Shown piece by piece: positions 6,582 through 7,431 of a stretch of DNA of 7,431 nt. This stretch comes from Actinomycetota bacterium (GTDB lineage Bacteria; Actinomycetota; Geothermincolia; Fen-727; Anoxymicrobiaceae). Every line of letters begins with the position of its first letter. Within the stretch, counting starts at the first letter, position 1. A program made the translations under genes and the position numbers. The DNA lies in contig JAENXM010000082.1 in NCBI GenBank assembly GCA_016649525.1, positions 1-7,431 of the forward strand, in the 5' to 3' direction. The notes below the pieces were generated by a model. That model saw nothing but the letters and a program-made list of their open reading frames with translations. It had not been told where the DNA came from and searched no databases.

Positions 6582-6589
6582 AAAGGAGG
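6582..6589 (+). promoter_or_regulatory. Ribosome-binding site fixing the TTG start of rpsP
   Basis: AAAGGAGG is a near-perfect anti-Shine-Dalgarno match, six bases before the TTG at 6596. No in-frame ATG or GTG lies nearby, and the family N-terminus VKIRLRRTG begins at the very next codon, so TTG is the start. Confidence 0.8.
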
Positions 6590-6595
6590 GATTTC

Positions 6596-6913
6596 TTGGT
6601 TAAGATCAGACTTCGCAGGACGGGCAAAAAGAAGCAGCCTTCATACCGGATTGTGGTGGCCGATTCACGCATGCCCAGGGATGGCCGCTATATCGAGGCG
6701 CTCGGATTCTACAACCCGATGACCGAACCATCCACCATAAGGATCGATCCCGAAAGAGCTTTGCACTGGTTAAAGCAGGGAGCACAGCCGACCCGACAGG
6801 TTCAGAATCTGATGAAGATAGAAGGGATCTGGGACCAGTTCAAGATTCCCAAGACTAGCGGAGGCACGGACGATGAAAGAACTACTGGAGTATCTGGCGA
6901 AGGCACTGGTTGA
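6596..6913 (+). CDS. rpsP: 30S ribosomal protein bS16
   Basis: This 105-residue protein of the 30S body is needed for early 30S assembly. The N-terminal ~83 residues are typical: VKIRLRRTGKKKQPSYRIVV, ADSRMPRDGRYIEALGFYNP, the ERALHWLKQGAQPT segment and the helix ending near WDQFK. The last ~20 residues are a Gly/Thr/Glu-rich tail of the variable kind seen in actinobacteria. The start is TTG with a strong AAAGGAGG; a weak start with a strong ribosome site is a common balance. The gene lies 39 bases after ffh, probably co-transcribed. Residues 93-105 are read from bases that also encode the start of khpA in another frame (41-bp overlap), so the tail sequence is constrained by the next gene. 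Confidence 0.98.
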   Translation: MVKIRLRRTGKKKQPSYRIVVADSRMPRDGRYIEALGFYNPMTEPSTIRIDPERALHWLKQGAQPTRQVQNLMKIEGIWDQFKIPKTSGGTDDERTTGVSGEGTG

Positions 6914-7103
6914 TAATCCCGACGACGTCGAGATTGAAGCAATCGAGGGGGAGCGCTCGGTTATCCTGCAGCTGAAGGTAAACCCCGACGACATCGGCAA
7001 GGTGATCGGGAAGCAGGGCCGAATAGCGCAGGCCCTGCGCACAATTGTCAAAGCCTCTGCCACCAAGCAGGGCAAGAACGCTATCGTAGAGATTCTTGAT
7101 TGA
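6873..7103 (+). CDS. khpA: KH-domain RNA-binding protein KhpA (YlqC family)
   Basis: This is a 76-residue single KH-domain protein. The RNA-gripping GxxG loop is GKQG (residues 46-49) within DIGKVIGKQGRIAQALRTIV, and the N-terminal MKELLEYLAKALVDNPDDV and C-terminal KNAIVEILD match the family at its usual length. In Gram-positive bacteria KhpA pairs with KhpB (Jag/EloR), binds many small RNAs and mRNAs, and affects cell elongation and division; the rpsP-khpA-rimM order is typical. The ATG at 6873 has GGAGG eight bases upstream, inside rpsP, and the 41-bp overlap with rpsP suggests coupled translation. Its stop shares a base with the rimM ATG. Confidence 0.95.
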   Translation: MKELLEYLAKALVDNPDDVEIEAIEGERSVILQLKVNPDDIGKVIGKQGRIAQALRTIVKASATKQGKNAIVEILD

Positions 7104-7431
7104 TGGCAGAGAGTGAAGTGCCGGGAGAGGCTGAACTCCTGGTCGTAGGGAGGATAGACCGGCCCCACGGAGTTCGTGGGGCCGTAATCGTGGCGGGCAT
7201 GAGCGACTGGCCCGGGCGGTTCAGCCCGGGGGGGCGTTTTCTCCTCGAGGCGGCCCCTTCGCGCTTCGAGGACGTGACCATCCGGTCGTGCTCGTCGTAC
7301 AAGGGAAGGCTCCTTGTGAGCCTCTCGGGCATTGACGACCGCGATTCCGCGGAGGTGTTGCGGGGATGCCTCCTTTTCATTCCGGCGGTTGAAGCGGTAC
7401 CGCTGGGCGAGGGGGAGTACTGGATACACGA
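7103..7431 (+). CDS. rimM: Ribosome maturation factor RimM, 3'-truncated by window edge
   Basis: The first 109 complete codons of RimM, which binds ribosomal protein S19 and assists 30S head assembly. The RimM N-terminal barrel shows VVGRIDRPHGVRGAV (14-28, with the family hallmark PHGxRG), WPGRFSPGGRFLL (36-48) and the ISGIDDRDSAE-like segment SGIDDRDSAEVLRG (75-88); EYWIHD (105 on) is the start of the PRC-barrel domain. The ATG overlaps the khpA stop as TGATG and has no Shine-Dalgarno of its own, so translation should depend on ribosomes finishing khpA. Codons 20-27 and 37-43 lie in strong hairpins (listed separately). trmD and rplS would be expected downstream. Nothing suggests a defect; the 3' end is simply outside the window. 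Confidence 0.95.
   Translation, partial: MAESEVPGEAELLVVGRIDRPHGVRGAVIVAGMSDWPGRFSPGGRFLLEAAPSRFEDVTIRSCSSYKGRLLVSLSGIDDRDSAEVLRGCLLFIPAVEAVPLGEGEYWIH
7160..7184 (+). repeat. Perfect 10-bp-stem hairpin within early rimM
   Basis: CGGCCCCACG and CGTGGGGCCG pair perfectly around the 5-base loop GAGTT. It lies about 57 bases after the rimM start and covers the codons for the conserved PHGVRG motif. In the mRNA it would be very stable and could slow ribosomes or RNA polymerase. Confidence 0.6.
7211..7230 (+). repeat. Second hairpin within rimM, followed by a short T-run
   Basis: CCCGGGC and GCCCGGG pair around the loop GGTTCA; GGGGCGTTTTCTCC follows, so the structure resembles a weak intrinsic attenuator. 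It is 26 bases downstream of the previous hairpin and wholly inside the coding sequence. Confidence 0.45.

Noticed and set aside
6770..7429. Minus-strand open frame (219 codons) opposite rpsP, khpA and rimM
   Set aside because: It covers three recognised genes, shows no family motif, and has no ribosome-site or promoter support.
1..7431. CRISPR array, insertion sequence, prophage, tRNA or toxin-antitoxin module
   Set aside because: No direct repeats, transposase-like frames, tRNA cloverleaf or toxin-antitoxin pairs were seen; nearly all bases belong to recognised genes or short control regions.

Overview
The window is GC-rich bacterial chromosome from the conserved smc-ftsY / ffh-rpsP-khpA-rimM neighbourhood, which links chromosome segregation, signal-recognition-particle (SRP) targeting and ribosome maturation. 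Gene order and protein style (SMC head with a SPFYFLDEVEAALDD Walker B/D-loop, KhpA between S16 and RimM, a DUF5679-type zinc ribbon) point to Actinomycetota, probably a deep-branching or environmental lineage rather than a classic actinomycete. That assignment is inference from memory; no search was run.

Layout. Bases 1-4092 look like one plus-strand operon: the 3' part of smc (cut by the window edge), ftsY (starting inside the smc stop codon) and an uncharacterised 334-residue, possibly TIM-barrel, protein. A minus-strand LUD-domain gene (4737-4087) converges on it and overlaps its last 6 bases. The 193-bp region 4738-4930 separates this gene from a divergent 48-residue zinc-ribbon protein (4931-5077) and holds an extended -10 promoter and two inverted repeats. 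A strong hairpin at 5102-5132 probably ends the zinc-ribbon transcript. A clear TTGACA-17-TAGCAT promoter then starts ffh (5225-6556), followed by rpsP (TTG start), khpA and rimM (cut by the right edge), tightly packed and partly overlapping. No gene-free stretch exceeds 300 bases.

How the genes fit together. FtsY and Ffh are the receptor and particle GTPases of co-translational membrane targeting. S16, KhpA and RimM serve 30S assembly and RNA binding. SMC compacts and segregates chromosomes. The LUD protein, the 334-residue protein and the zinc ribbon are accessory genes lying between the two conserved blocks.

Most notable observation. The SMC fragment has 447 residues of coiled coil before the C-terminal head, with no recognisable hinge domain. 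By eye its first ~295 residues resemble the N-terminal (pre-hinge) arm of actinobacterial SMCs, and the rest resembles only the head-proximal part of the C-terminal arm. The protein may therefore lack the hinge dimerisation domain. Second, the start of rimM carries two strong tandem hairpins that could lower its expression relative to rpsP and khpA. The remainder is ordinary housekeeping sequence.
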